A DNA stretch of 64,000 nt, from NCBI GenBank assembly GCA_050084515.1, contig CM114271.1, forward strand, positions 65,596,001-65,660,000, in the 5' to 3' direction. The notes under the pieces were generated by a model. It did no database searches and had not been told where the DNA came from. It was given only the letters and a program-made list of their open reading frames with translations. Numbering within the stretch: the first letter of the stretch is position 1; each line of letters opens with the position of its first letter. Positions 12,020 through 23,379 of the stretch are shown piece after piece. The DNA is from Blasia pusilla. Taxonomy: Eukaryota; Marchantiophyta; Marchantiopsida; Blasiales. A program made the position numbers and the translations under genes.

Positions 12020-12560
12020 GTCATCTTCCCTTTATGAGGAGTGGCAACCTTAGAGAGGTTGACCCTCATCCTCGCTATGGAGCCACACGGGCCTATATGA
12101 TTCGAGGGCTAGTTGGTAACTGTTAGGGAGTTTGTACCTTGTATGCTACAGGTTATTAGTAACTTGCAAGGAGGAGGTTACATGTGTGTACAAGTCATCC
12201 ATGGAGGTGCCCAAGGGGATATACCTAGGATGAATCTTATTCAAAGCTCATCTTCCTCTGATCAAACCCATGTTGGAATCAGTAATACAATGCAACTTGC
12301 ATGTATTGAGCTTGGATTCCCTCTTGAAGAGTGAGTTAGGATTGATCAAAGATCATACATATTGAGAGTTTATTGTAGATTATCTCTTACTACTACCATA
12401 ATGTGTATCATTGAGTGGATGTTCCAATGAAGCATAGCTAATTGTAAATTTCATCAATGTCACATTTTTATCATTAGGGTTGTTTAGTCGTTCATGTGTA
12501 CATATGTTAGGATTTATTGTTAGATGGATCTTGGACTTGTGTGTATGACAACCGATGTCT
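12020..12560 (+). repeat. Right arm of a large inverted repeat
   Basis: Diverged reverse complement of 5850-6430. No open frame of note. The 12.56-13.1 kb stretch that follows has no recognisable feature. Confidence 0.7.
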
Positions 12561-13099
12561 ACTTGCGGAATGAGAGAGACTGTACTCATTAAGTAGTTCC
12601 TATCATAGCCTTGCAATTGTAGGCCCCGTGCGAATTCTTTGGTTGGACGGTGCTTGAGACTAGGATGGGTGTAGAAAGAAAAAAAAGTGAAGAAGAGGTA
12701 CCATATGAGAGGAGGGAGACACTCTCATATAATGTGAGTGTTGACCAAAAAATATGTTCATGGGGAGCTTTCAAGTGTCAACCAAGAAACTCTTCACTAC
12801 ACCAACTACTTTATCTGATTGGGATCCCCAAATAGTCATTACTTACTAGTGCAACAACTTTGGGCAATGAATCAAGGCTACTGAATGTGTTGCACAATTT
12901 TGGTGTTAATGTTATCAGCTTAGCAATAGGCATATGTTCTTGCTCTATGTGTTGTGAATTTTTTATCCCCATCGTCACACAAGGCACAGGAGTTTAGTTG
13001 TGTTCATCTTTTTTTTCTTATGGTTCAAGGGGATTTCCCCCGTCCTAAACTTGAACTTGAGCCAGGTTGCCAAGCAAGGGGTTCCCCGCAAATAGTTCT

Positions 13100-14570
13100 T
13101 CAGTTCTGCCTTCTTAGGATATACCATCAAGAGAGAGAGGTCGGAGCATTGAACAATGCCCGAACCTTATCACACATCATGCACCTTGCAACAAACTAAT
13201 GAACATCAGTCTGCATGCCTCGCCACCAATACTTTAACTGGAATAAATTGTATGTTCGCTTCACTACAAAGTTACCTAACTCCTCGTAGACATACGTAAT
13301 GCACCAAATGTGTCTCTAGGAATGATGAGGCACTACGCATACTCTACCATCCTCCCAAACTTGCAACACATGTATTCCCTCCCACCAGAACCGTCTGGCT
13401 TGCTGTAGGATCCGATCCGGCTCTCTAGCATCCATTGTCCTTGCGACGTTGCAAGTACCCAGGTACTCCAAGACTTATTCATCCTCGTGAATATCTCGAC
13501 TACATGTTGCCTTCTCACCGGCCTCTAGATCTAAGGACTCTCCATCAAACCTTGCCATCAAAGTTTCAACAATCTGGCTCTCCATAGCCAATAAGCCCAA
13601 ATAGGCTGATGTGTGCCATCATAGCGCTAACTTCTCATCACTCTCTCCATGCCAACAAGCTCCAATCGTACCTCGTGGACTTGGACATGGGTCACTGCTC
13701 AACCATCTGCATCCTAGTTGAGCGTTCCACGTCTATGCACCACCTAGAAATCATACTCCTACAACAAAAGAGCCCACCTCGCAAGCTTCCTTGTAAGCTT
13801 GTCGGACTCCATTGGTAATAGATATGATGGTAAAGGGTGGCCGAATAAGTAATACCTGAAGTGTGCGACAACCAAGCACTCACCCTCATACGATCTATAC
13901 TTTGCCTTTGCAACGTTGTTTGAGCAACTAGCGCAAGCCACCAAGAACTCTCTACCCTCATCATCATGTTGGGTAAGCATCGCTTTAAGCCCCAACATAC
14001 TCCAATCAATATGCAACTAGAAAGGAGACCCCCTAATCGGTCTCCTCAATATGGCGCAGCCTTCAACCCGTCCTTGAGCAACTAAAGTGCTCTCTCCTAC
14101 TCATCCCCCTAGTGCCACTCATGATCCATCTTGGTGAGAAAGGTTAGCGGCTTTGCAATCAAATTGAAACCCTTGACGTATCGTTGATAGAAGTTTGCCA
14201 ATTCCATGAATGCACGAACTTGACTCACATCTATAAGACGTGGAATACGTGAGAGAGCCTCTACCTTTGCTTGTTGCACACTAAGGCCATCTCCGAATAT
14301 CGTATGAGCCTAGCACTCAATCTAGTCTTTGAAGACCTTGCACTTTCTTGGATGTTGCTTCAGCCCATGTTACAATAATCTTTGAAACACCTCCTCTAGA
14401 TGTGGCTCATGCTCCTCAACCGTGGCACTAAAGACTATGATGTCATCAATGTAATACCTAGCAAAATCTTGACCCACCAAGATCCTATCCATGACCCTCT
14501 GAAAACTTATTCGGAGCGTTCTTTAACCCAAATGATAAGAAGCGCCAAGGGTGACCTACACTCGTAGGTC
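13100..14570 (-). mobile_element. Gypsy pol fragment (family 2, copy A)
   Basis: Degenerate minus-strand pol of the same family as 18.5-21.2 kb. The most upstream part (about 14424-14460) encodes the reverse transcriptase active-site region YIDDIIVFSA. RNase H follows: 14016-13759 reads HIDWSMLGLKAMLTQHDDEG and SYEGECLVVAHFRYYLFGHP, then SDKLTRKLARWALLL. The integrase N-terminal region is at 13518-13200 (MRRQHVVEIF...). Many stops and frameshifts. Copy A is cut off above 14570, where AT-rich unrelated DNA begins, and below about 13.1 kb. No LTR identified. Confidence 0.78.
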
Positions 14571-15285
14571 ATCTCCTCAGAGTAGGTCATATATGATCTC
14601 TCAAAATAGGAACGTACAAGACCCCTCTAAAGCCTCAATACTATCTCACTTTACACCTCATCTACCTTGATGATAAAGATGGAAACGATAAGAATTTACG
14701 TTAGTTGTAGTGCTCATAGGTATAACATCGCAATGATATCTATTTCAAATCATAGGTGATAACAATATTTGCTTTCATATATAGATTCTTTATTCATGAT
14801 AGTTATATTCATTCCATGTGCATAGTGTGAATAAATGGACATGATGAAAATCCTCTAATTTACATTACAAGAAAATTACTTCAAGGGTTTTCACGTTTAG
14901 ATTACAAATGAGTCAAACATAAACAAATTCAAATTGCGCCTTCATTGGTTACATTCGGTCTAAAGATATTTACATAACTCACATGACTAAAATAATGGTT
15001 ATAGACTTTATATAGATATCTATTTAAATAATAAATAAATCTTTATAAGATATATTGATCTTATAATTATCTGAATTCAAAAGTTGTCTATTTTTCTATC
15101 ATAATGTGTGCAAAGAGAGATTTTTATGACCACTTGTGGAGATTAGAAGAAATATTGAGTAGAGAAGGATGGTCGATGAATATGAGATTCACTTTTTCAA
15201 GTATTTCTTTCAATTTGGAAGCATTTCTTTGGAACTTGGCTTTCAAGGTTTCTCATTTCTAAGAGAGCGCATTTAAAGGAAAACA

Positions 15286-15291
<6 letters not shown>

Positions 15292-15319
<28 letters not shown>
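15292..15319. repeat. (CT)n microsatellite
   Basis: An uninterrupted CT dinucleotide run of about 14 units. Confidence 0.9.
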
Positions 15320-15322
<3 letters not shown>

Positions 15323-16604
15323 ATTACCATGCTCATGCTCAATTCATTTTTGCTCTTTTCATAGTTTTGAATTTATTTTTTATAAAAATAAAGGGAATGT
15401 TTGTCATCATTTTCATAAGGCCCAATATTTGAAAACTTGAAATTCCTTCCTACATGAATAATAAAATTATAGTATACATAGATGAATTTCTTATTATAAG
15501 TAAATAACTTTTATATATATATATATATCTTGTGAAGTGGAAAAATAAATTGTGCCATTTTTTTGTCATAAAGATTTGTCAACACTTTTTTTCATTTAAA
15601 TTATCTTCTTCTTAATTTATAGGATCATTTTACTTGAATCTTTTACTAAACATGGTCTTTTTTTCATCCATGGGCCATTAAACTAGTGGAGTTTAATGGT
15701 ATTAGAGGAAAATAAATCCTAACCCCATTTCTTAGCCTTGTTCATGCTCTTCCCCATCCTTCCTAAATCCCCTTCTTGTTTTAAATTCTTCTTTCCTAGT
15801 TCTTCATTTGACTATACTTGGCCGAAAGTGTGTTTCCAAATTTCCATGTAGACAACTTCATGTGGCCTTATCTAAAGTAGTTACTAGGTTAGGTACTAGA
15901 AGTTCCCTATAGCTAATGGTGGGAATTGATTGGAGGTGCAATAAACAAGATTTTTTTCCTAATTAAAAAAAATATAGAATAAAAAGTGCACATTTTTTAA
16001 GAATGGAGACATGCTTATTGTGTTGAAAGCTTTACATGCGTTGATGTAATGCAATGGGAGGCACAAGCATTCTCATTAATGAATATATTATCATAAGGTC
16101 CAAGTGTCTCAATTGTTTCTTCTAGCTATATGTGCATTTTTCCATGATATTATTACACCTTTTCAACATACAAGGCTTAAATCTTGTAATGGATGGGAGA
16201 TTATGGGTATAAAAATCTTTAAATTGTATACTTCTCATGAGAGAGGGGAAAGTTTTTGATATTTTTTTAGACATGAGAAGGATAGGTGTCGTGTGGAGAC
16301 GTGTTTGAAACTTGTCCCCTAATCATCTGAAAGCCATGCACAAAAGTAAATCTACTATACTATGGTTGACATTATGTAGCTAAGAGGCATCCTAATTTAA
16401 GCATTTAAAATCCTTAGATAGCGGTTTCTTTTTTCATATGAACTACTATTCCTCATCTTCATGCCAAGTACAAACCCAACCCAGATTATTCATATACAAG
16501 GTCAAATATTGGATGGCCGAGAGTTTCTGTAATTTTTTTATTCTACATTGAAAAATGGTTATTGGGGCCAACTTCAATACAAACACATAGGAAGCAAAAG
16601 AACT

Positions 16605-16628
16605 TATATATATATATATATATATATC
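16605..16628. repeat. (TA)n microsatellite
   Basis: An uninterrupted TA dinucleotide run of about 12 units. Confidence 0.9.
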
Positions 16629-17500
16629 CATTCTTTTTAAAGAGTATGCACAAGATACAAAAGCTCGTGGGGCCAAAAATAAATATAATTAATGTGATAA
16701 AATAAGAATATTTGAAATTATTCTCTAAATTATATAAAATTGTGAGGATGTGAACTAAAATATTTGTTTAAAGATGAGAGAAACTAGATAGGTTAGAAAA
16801 AAAATTGAAATGAGAAGGCTAGGGTGGAAAAAAATTCCACTTAAATATGAAAAGGAAGAAGAATTGATTTTATATTTTGATCCAAAATGAAAAGGTCGGG
16901 TGGGGATTTTCCAAAGAATAAATTTCAAAATCTGTAAACTAAGCGGAGAAATTAGGAAAGAATAAAGTATAATAGCATGGGAGAGTTTTCTCCCACCGCT
17001 AGTATAGTATCTATATCTGTACTATTAAGGGATTATCGATTCTTGGTTTGTCCACATCCTCCAACGTTAAGTGTGCCATCACCACAATAGAAAAATACTT
17101 TTGCAACATAAACAACAAATAACTCTTCAAAAACCCATTCACCCGGCACGAGAACCATGAATAATCTTATCTAAATTATGAATAGTCATGTATTACTAAC
17201 TTCATAGGACCTCGTCCTACTTTTCACTTTTGAATAATCATGTATCAATTTGAGACTTCTTATTACCTTTCCATTCCCTCGTCCACTAGCATAGCTTGAC
17301 CATGTGGTCAATTTCACCATGTCCGAAGCCATGGTTTTGGAGGGGCTTGCTTTGGGGACAACTTATTCCCATGGAGTTGTTCGAGGGACGTCACCTTCCA
17401 TGCAAATGCCAGAGCAGAGTACGTTGTATGGTTTGTTGATAATCTATATTATTATTGGAGAATGCCTTCTTGATATGCAAACATATTTCTTTGACACGTG

Positions 17501-18290
17501 TGTCGTACGCATACATATCTCTACACAACATACATCGCTATCATCGAACACACACACAAACACGCACGATCCCATGCTAACTCATAACATCCAAACAACG
17601 AGACAAGAAGTACCAAAATATCTCCAATAAAATAAGATCCAATCTCTCTCACAACACCATAGTTCTCACATGTGTGCACTCTCACATGTCTCTCTCAATG
17701 TCAAACCAAACCCACTCTCCTAATGAGAGCCTTGGGTTACACACACAAGGCAAGCAAGACCATAGTTCCGCCGCCTCATGCCAAGAGGTTCAACAAAGAG
17801 AGAATGAGCTCTCAAGCTCTCTCTCCTTGAGATATACCCCTCCCCTCTCCCAAGCTCTCTCCATGGTAACCTATGCTCCCAAGTCGCCTCCTTGGCTCTT
17901 GACCTGATATAGGAGGTCAAAGGCCGCTTACCAAAAATAGAAAGTAGATCATATACTCAAAATGATACTTACCTAAAATAGTAAGTTTCTCAATATGGCT
18001 CCAAATGAACCGAAACGAAGGGGAAACTTGCTCTCTCAGGATTCCCGGGGCCTCAGAAAGTCATCCTTGACCTACTGAGCCTATCCTCCACTACTCACAA
18101 AAGCACTCTACTAGATCTCACCGATATATCCTAAAAGATGTGACAATTGTCGTACGCATACACATCCCTACACAACATACATCGCTGTCACCAAACACAC
18201 ATTCAAACACGCATGATCCCATGCTAACTCATGACATCCAAACAACAAGAAAGAAGTACCAAAATATCTCCAATCGTCCCCCTAGCTGAT
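17501..18290 (-). repeat. Gypsy family 2 LTR pieces
   Basis: Two direct repeats of about 130 bp begin TGTCGTACGCATAC at about 17501 and 18150 and run to AAAATATCTCCAAT. Between them the sequence ends ...AAAAGATGTGACA near 18147, so on the minus strand one complete LTR (TGTCACATC ... GTACGACA, about 650 bp) is plausible, next to a truncated second copy. A purine-rich tract (minus strand AGCTAGGGGGACGA) lies at about 18278-18291, next to the pol remnant. The first LTR end interrupts a Helitron-like sequence that starts at 17443. Confidence 0.55.
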
Positions 18291-18497
18291 GGTTAGGTCC
18301 CTCTAACTCCAGATAGCCATCTATGCCTACCTACCATGACATACATCTCTCAAACGCTAAGACCAAGAAGGTCGGGTGCTCATGTGATCCCATCGTTAGT
18401 CGCCTTCTTGTCATCCATGTCATAGATATAAGTCGGAATGTAGAACTACCTACTCTATGTACATCTGGGACATATCCATCGTCCTTGAGGAACCCTA

Positions 18498-21240
18498 GTG
18501 AGAGGTGGCGTCAAACATGCCATATGCCATCCTCTCGAACACCCATCACAGACTAGCATAATGGTTGCACCATGGACGGAACCACACAACATACACCGCA
18601 AGCATGAAGAAACTATTGCTAACTCAGATCAACTATACCGTCAATGTTTGGAAGATAACATGATGCACAGTTACGCACATGGTCCTTCCAAACCATACCA
18701 TCGCGTCCCTCCAATAAGAGAACACCGGATGGCAAAACCTCACGCATTCTCAAGATGGTGGGCCTTGCAGTCACATCCAACGTCGTGGGTGCCGTCAGCT
18801 GCAAGTAGACATAGTCTCCCTGATGAAACCTCCGGATAGTAGGTCAATAACCACCTCCGTGAATAGTCGCATACCTCAACGTATCCCGATGTTGCGAAAT
18901 CTCCAAGTTCTCAAACGCCATGGGCATCACTCTCCGAAACAACTCAGCCCTCTTAGAACATGCTCGCATCCATATATCAGGATCATCAAGGTTCAACACC
19001 TCACCAACATCTTGACGAATGGCCGTAGGTAAATCTTGCTCTCGGCCATAAAGCAACTAAGGATGCTAAGGATGCTTGCCTACTAAATCTATATCCTATC
19101 GCCAACCATGGCAACTGAAGGTCCCAATCTCCTAGGTGACCTCTTTGCAAGCCATACTTGTGTAGTCCTCTCTTCACCGTCTGCACAACCCGCTCTGCTA
19201 GTCCATCCGCCTCAGGATGATCTCGCGAAGTAGTGCGGTGGTCGATCACTGCCTGATCACACAAGGCCTGAAACTCCCTGCAGAACTCTGTACCGTGGTC
19301 TGTCAACACCTCAACTGGTGCGCCATAATGACTCAACACTCGATCTAGGAAGGCATACGCTACTCCCTCACTCGCTTTGTCAGACAATGCAACCAACTCT
19401 ATCCACTTCGAGAAGTGTTCGATCATCACCAATACATAATGACTATGGAGCTCCATCAAAGGCAAAGGTCCTGCAAAATCCAAATTCCATCTATAACCTA
19501 AACCCATGATCGGAAGTGGATGCAACAATGCTCGGACTCGATCACACACCATGCATCCGGCAACAAAGTGCTCAACGTCACTCTACATGCCTCGCCACCA
19601 ATACTGAATCTGGAGCAAGCTGTACGTCCGCTTCACTCCAAAATGACCTAACTCCTCGTGGACATGATGCACCAAACGTGCTCTCTGCGAAGGATGAGGC
19701 ACTACATGCACTCTACCATCCTCCCACACTCGCAACACATGTGTGCGCTCCCACCAGAACCGTCTGGCTCGTTGAAGGATCCGATCCCACTCTCTAGCAT
19801 CCACTGTGCTGGTAGTGGATACTAGAGACCGCTCCATCGTCGTGAATGTCTCGGCTACTTGTTGTCTCCTCACCGGCCTTTGGATCTAAGGACTCTCCAT
19901 CAGATCTCGCCATTGAAGTCTAAGCAATGTGGCTCTCCATAGCCAACAAGCCCAAATAGGCTGACGCATGCCATCCTGGCACCAACTCCTCATCATTCTC
20001 ACCATGCCAACGAGCTCCAATTGCATCTCGTTGACTCGGGCATGGATTACGGCTCAAACCATCTGCATCTTGGTTGAGCGTCCCAGGTCTATGCACCACC
20101 TGGAAGTCATACTCCTGCAACAAAAGAGCCCACCTCGCAAGCTTCCCTGTAAGCTTGTCGGACTCCATCAACCACTTAAGTGATTGATGATCAACACTGA
20201 TGGTAAAGGATTTTGGATATATAACATCTGAAATGTGCGACAGCCCATACTCCAGCCAAGCACTTACCCTCATACGAGCTATACTTTACCTTTGCAGTGT
20301 TGTTCGAGCGACTAGCATAAGCCACCACAAACTCTCTACCATCATCGTCATGCTAGGTGAGCACGGCTCCAAGCCCCAACATGCTCCAATCGGTATGCAA
20401 TTGGAAAGGACGCCCCCTGATTGGTCTCCTCAATATGGGCACGAACGTCAATCTATCCTTGAGCATCTAAAATGCTCTCTCTTGCTCACCCCCCCAGTAC
20501 CACTCCTGATCCACCTTGGTTATCAAGGTTAGCGGCTTCGCAATCGAACTGAAACCCTTGACGTACCGTTGATAGAAGTTCGCCAATCCCATGAATGCAC
20601 GAACTCGACTCACATCTGTAGGGCGTGGAATGTGTGAAATAGCCTCTACCTTCGTCTATTGCACACCAAGGCCCCCAGGGTATATCGTATGACCCAAGTA
20701 CTCAACCTGGTCGTAGAAGAACTTGCACTTGCCTGGATGTAGCTTCAGCCCATGTAACTACAATCGTCGAAACACCTCCTCTAGATGTCGCTCATGCTCC
20801 TCAACCATGGCGCTAAAGACTACGATGTCATCAATATAACACCTAGCAAAATCCAGACTTGCCACGATCCTATCCATGACCCTCTTAAACTGAGTCAAGG
20901 CGTTCTTTAACCCGAATGGTAAGAACCGCCACTGGTACAAACAATCCTTCCCGTTAGGATCGATGCCCTAAAATGTCGTCTTCTGCCTGTCCTCCAATCT
21001 GATAGGCAGCTGATGGTATCCGGCTTGCAAATCCAATGAACTGAAGACCTTTGCATGCCCAATTGCATCAAAGATCTCCTCAAGGGTGGGCATGGCATAC
21101 CTACCGGACTTTGTCTGCTGATTGATAGGTCGGTAATCTCCATACATCCGCCTATCCGTCCAGTTGCCATGCACATCCTTATTGGCGGGCATGACAAGAA
21201 GGATCATTTTCCAAAGTTGAGATAGCGGCTGCCTTCTAGA
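18498..21240 (-). mobile_element. Gypsy pol (family 2, copy B), reverse transcriptase to integrase end
   Basis: The longest copy of this Ty3/gypsy family. In minus-strand order: reverse transcriptase start (21197-20940: MYGDYRPINQQTKSGRY, AKVFSSLDLQAGYHQLPI), the catalytic YIDDIVVFS box (about 20830), RNase H (20400-19920: SLKWLMESDKLTGKLARWAL, VHRPGTLNQDADGLSRNPC), integrase zinc region (HEELGHFGVKRTYSLLQIQY), integrase core (19552-19001: NLDFAGPLPLMELHSHYVLV, EVLTDHGTEFCREFQALCDQ and HPEADGLAERVVQ for the D, D and E residues), and a C-terminal part (18804-18619: TILRMREVLPSGVLLLEGRD). Stops break the frame between domains. The reverse transcriptase start is cut at about 21240 by unrelated DNA, so protease and gag are missing. 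Confidence 0.88.
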
Positions 21241-22106
21241 ATTTGAAATGAATTGAGCGTAAAATATGTAACTTACTTGAAATGGTATGTTTCTATAAAT
21301 AACCAAAATGGGCCGTAAGGTGGACTAATTTGCACACACAAGTTCCTCAACTCCCCACATGTCATCCTTCACGTGCAAGTGTTGACTCCTACCCTCTCTA
21401 GGTGTGCCATAATGCCACACATATGCTCTCTTCTTCAATACAATTGACATAACAAAGCAACCAATTGATTTCATAAATCTCCCACTTCCTCACATTACAT
21501 TCAATGGCTCCTTACAATTTTTCTTTCTAAGAAATTCATTGGGAATCCTCCCCAACTAATTTCAGGGCTTGGCGAAAGGGATAAACAATAGATATGCGCA
21601 GACATATCAAAGTGAGAGGGTTTAGGAGAGGAGTATGGAGTGAACTTGGTTCCTTCTCATGAGTGTGATGTGTTAAACCAATTAGTATCGGATGCTCTTC
21701 GTTTTGTTCCACGCCTTGTCCCCTATATTGAAGTAAACTCATTTTTATTTTATATTTCTTGACTTTAAGTCATATTAGGGATTTGTGTTTCATTGTTGTG
21801 ATTTCCATGCAACTTTCCCCTCCTTCCATCCACTTCAAGTTACCTTCCATCCTTCCTAATCACCCTTGCATGTCACATGAATATAGGAGGTGTCCTATTT
21901 TATCCCCTTTAACTTCCCCTTCGTTTTGACTCCATAAAGTATCCCAAAACTTTGTCTCTAAAGTACACTTCGTCACCGCCCACCTAGGTCTTTCTTTCCC
22001 CCATAGACTCTTCACATGCTCTATTTTTGCAACAAGCATCCTCTTATCTTCTCTCTATTTGCGAAGGGGTGTGGGTTTGCGAGTTTCTATTTTGAAATTT
22101 TAGTTA
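21240..22106. other. Unassigned intergenic stretch
   Basis: Sequence near 21245-21310 weakly resembles 17930-18010 (both have ACTTAC...AAAT.GTA..TTTCT), so it may be another LTR piece of gypsy family 2. No gene recognised. Confidence 0.35.
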
Positions 22107-22276
22107 TCTTTATTATTATTGGAGAGTGTCTTCTTGATTTGCAAACACCTCTTTGTTTGACATGTGGCAACCGGGCAGCAAGAAAATGTTCCCTCTCTAC
22201 GGACAACAAGAAAAAAATTGTATGTGCAATATGATTAGTCCATTCATTCTCGCGCAAGGCACAGGCTACCCACTAG
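22107..22276 (+). mobile_element. Miniature Helitron-like element (170 bp)
   Basis: Begins TCTTTATTATTATTGG, preceded by A, and ends CACTAG, followed by T. The 5' TC, 3' CTAG and insertion between A and T are the signature of Helitrons. A GC-rich tract (CTCGCGCAAGGCACAGG) lies about 10 bases before the CTAG. Its 5' half is shared with copies near 11559, 17443 and 23376. No coding capacity. Confidence 0.6.
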
Positions 22277-22709
22277 TATATGAAATTAGAGTATACCACT
22301 ATGGTGGAGGGGAAGAGAACGGACTTGCTTCCCTTGGAATTTTGTGGAATCTGCCATGGATACTCTTGAGGGAGATATACTTTCAATGGAGGTTCCCACT
22401 AAACTCTAACGGGGTTTCGTAACCATCTAATTGACACGCCTTGTTGAATTTTTTCTTTCCACTCCCGTTTACACCAATAAGGCACCCTCCAAAACCAATA
22501 AACACTTAACTAAATTTACACCTCTCCAGCTGCGGTTAGCAATGAGGCGCACATCCATGTACCCTCCTATAATTGATTCCTTCCCGTTGAAGCTAGCTAA
22601 AGCCTTAACTGTAGCACCGCAAGTTGTGGGAAATATAAAAACTTTTAATAGAAACTTGGATGGAAAACCCATCAGGATACAAAGGAGGGGGGCATAGAGA
22701 GCCAAAAAT

Positions 22710-22793
22710 CCCACGGGCCAAAATCAGCCTTGAAGAGACAGAAGGGGGCCTTCCCCCCCTTCTGTCTCTTCAAGGCCAATTTTGGCCCGTGGG
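22710..22793. repeat. Long near-perfect hairpin (84 nt)
   Basis: The left arm runs from CCCACGGGCC to AGACAGAAGGGGG (22710-22748). The right arm runs from CCCCCCTTCTGTCTCT to GGCCCGTGGG (22753-22793). Pairing covers about 38 bp, with a CA/CA internal mismatch and a loop of only a few bases. It could be a foldback element or a hairpin-RNA precursor. No flanking gene explains it. Confidence 0.8.
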
Positions 22794-23173
22794 CAAGTTG
22801 TGGATGGGCGGAGCTCCCTTCAATGGCGATGGTGGCATCAACCGATGGCCATCTTCGATGGCGCTATCTAAACTTATCCGTCGCACCATTTGTCAAGGGT
22901 GGTGAGAGGCGGTGGAAAGTCATACATATCAAGAACCGTTATGTCCAAAACGCACATACGATTAAGCGTGCCTTGAGTGTGTTGTCCCTTAAGGCGGAAC
23001 ATGCTTGCATTTAAGACCTTTACTATATTTACTTTCTATCGATATTAATATATCTCCATGGATAAATATATATATCGATAATAATCTCCTAATTATAGAA
23101 ACCATCTTTTTTGTTTGTGATGTCATTTCTATGTAAAATTATCGATGTTTGGGGGCTGTCTAATTTTATTTTA

Positions 23174-23376
23174 CTAGTAAGGTGTCCGCGTGATGCACGG
23201 GAAATAAAAATTTGTATGAAAATTTTTGCTAGTTCCCTCAAAGGGAATGATAATGCTATACACAAATTCAAATTTTTTTCCCGTAACATGTTAAACATTT
23301 TCTTGTTGTCCATGTGCCATATGTCAAACATAGAGGTGTTTGCAAATCAAGAATGAACTTCCAATAATAACATAGA
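23174..23376 (-). mobile_element. Miniature Helitron-like element (203 bp)
   Basis: On the minus strand it begins TCTATGTTATTATTGG, preceded by A, and ends CCTTACTAG, followed by T. A small hairpin (CGTG CAT CACG) sits about 14 bases before CTAG. The 5' region (TTGATTTGCAAACACCTC) matches the element at 22107. This is the cleanest copy of the family. Non-coding. Confidence 0.7.
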
Positions 23377-23379
23377 TTT

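Larger units (their letters stand above)
14570..17440. other. AT-rich intergenic DNA with microsatellites
   Basis: No coding region is supported. Contents include a (CT)n run at about 15292-15319, (TA)n runs at about 15513-15528 and 16605-16628, and sequences resembling Helitron 3' termini at about 15683 and 17001. This may be decayed non-autonomous transposons. Confidence 0.6.

Noticed and set aside
17674-17907. Plus-strand frame near 17.7 kb
   Set aside because: Lies within a probable gypsy LTR and shows no coding character.
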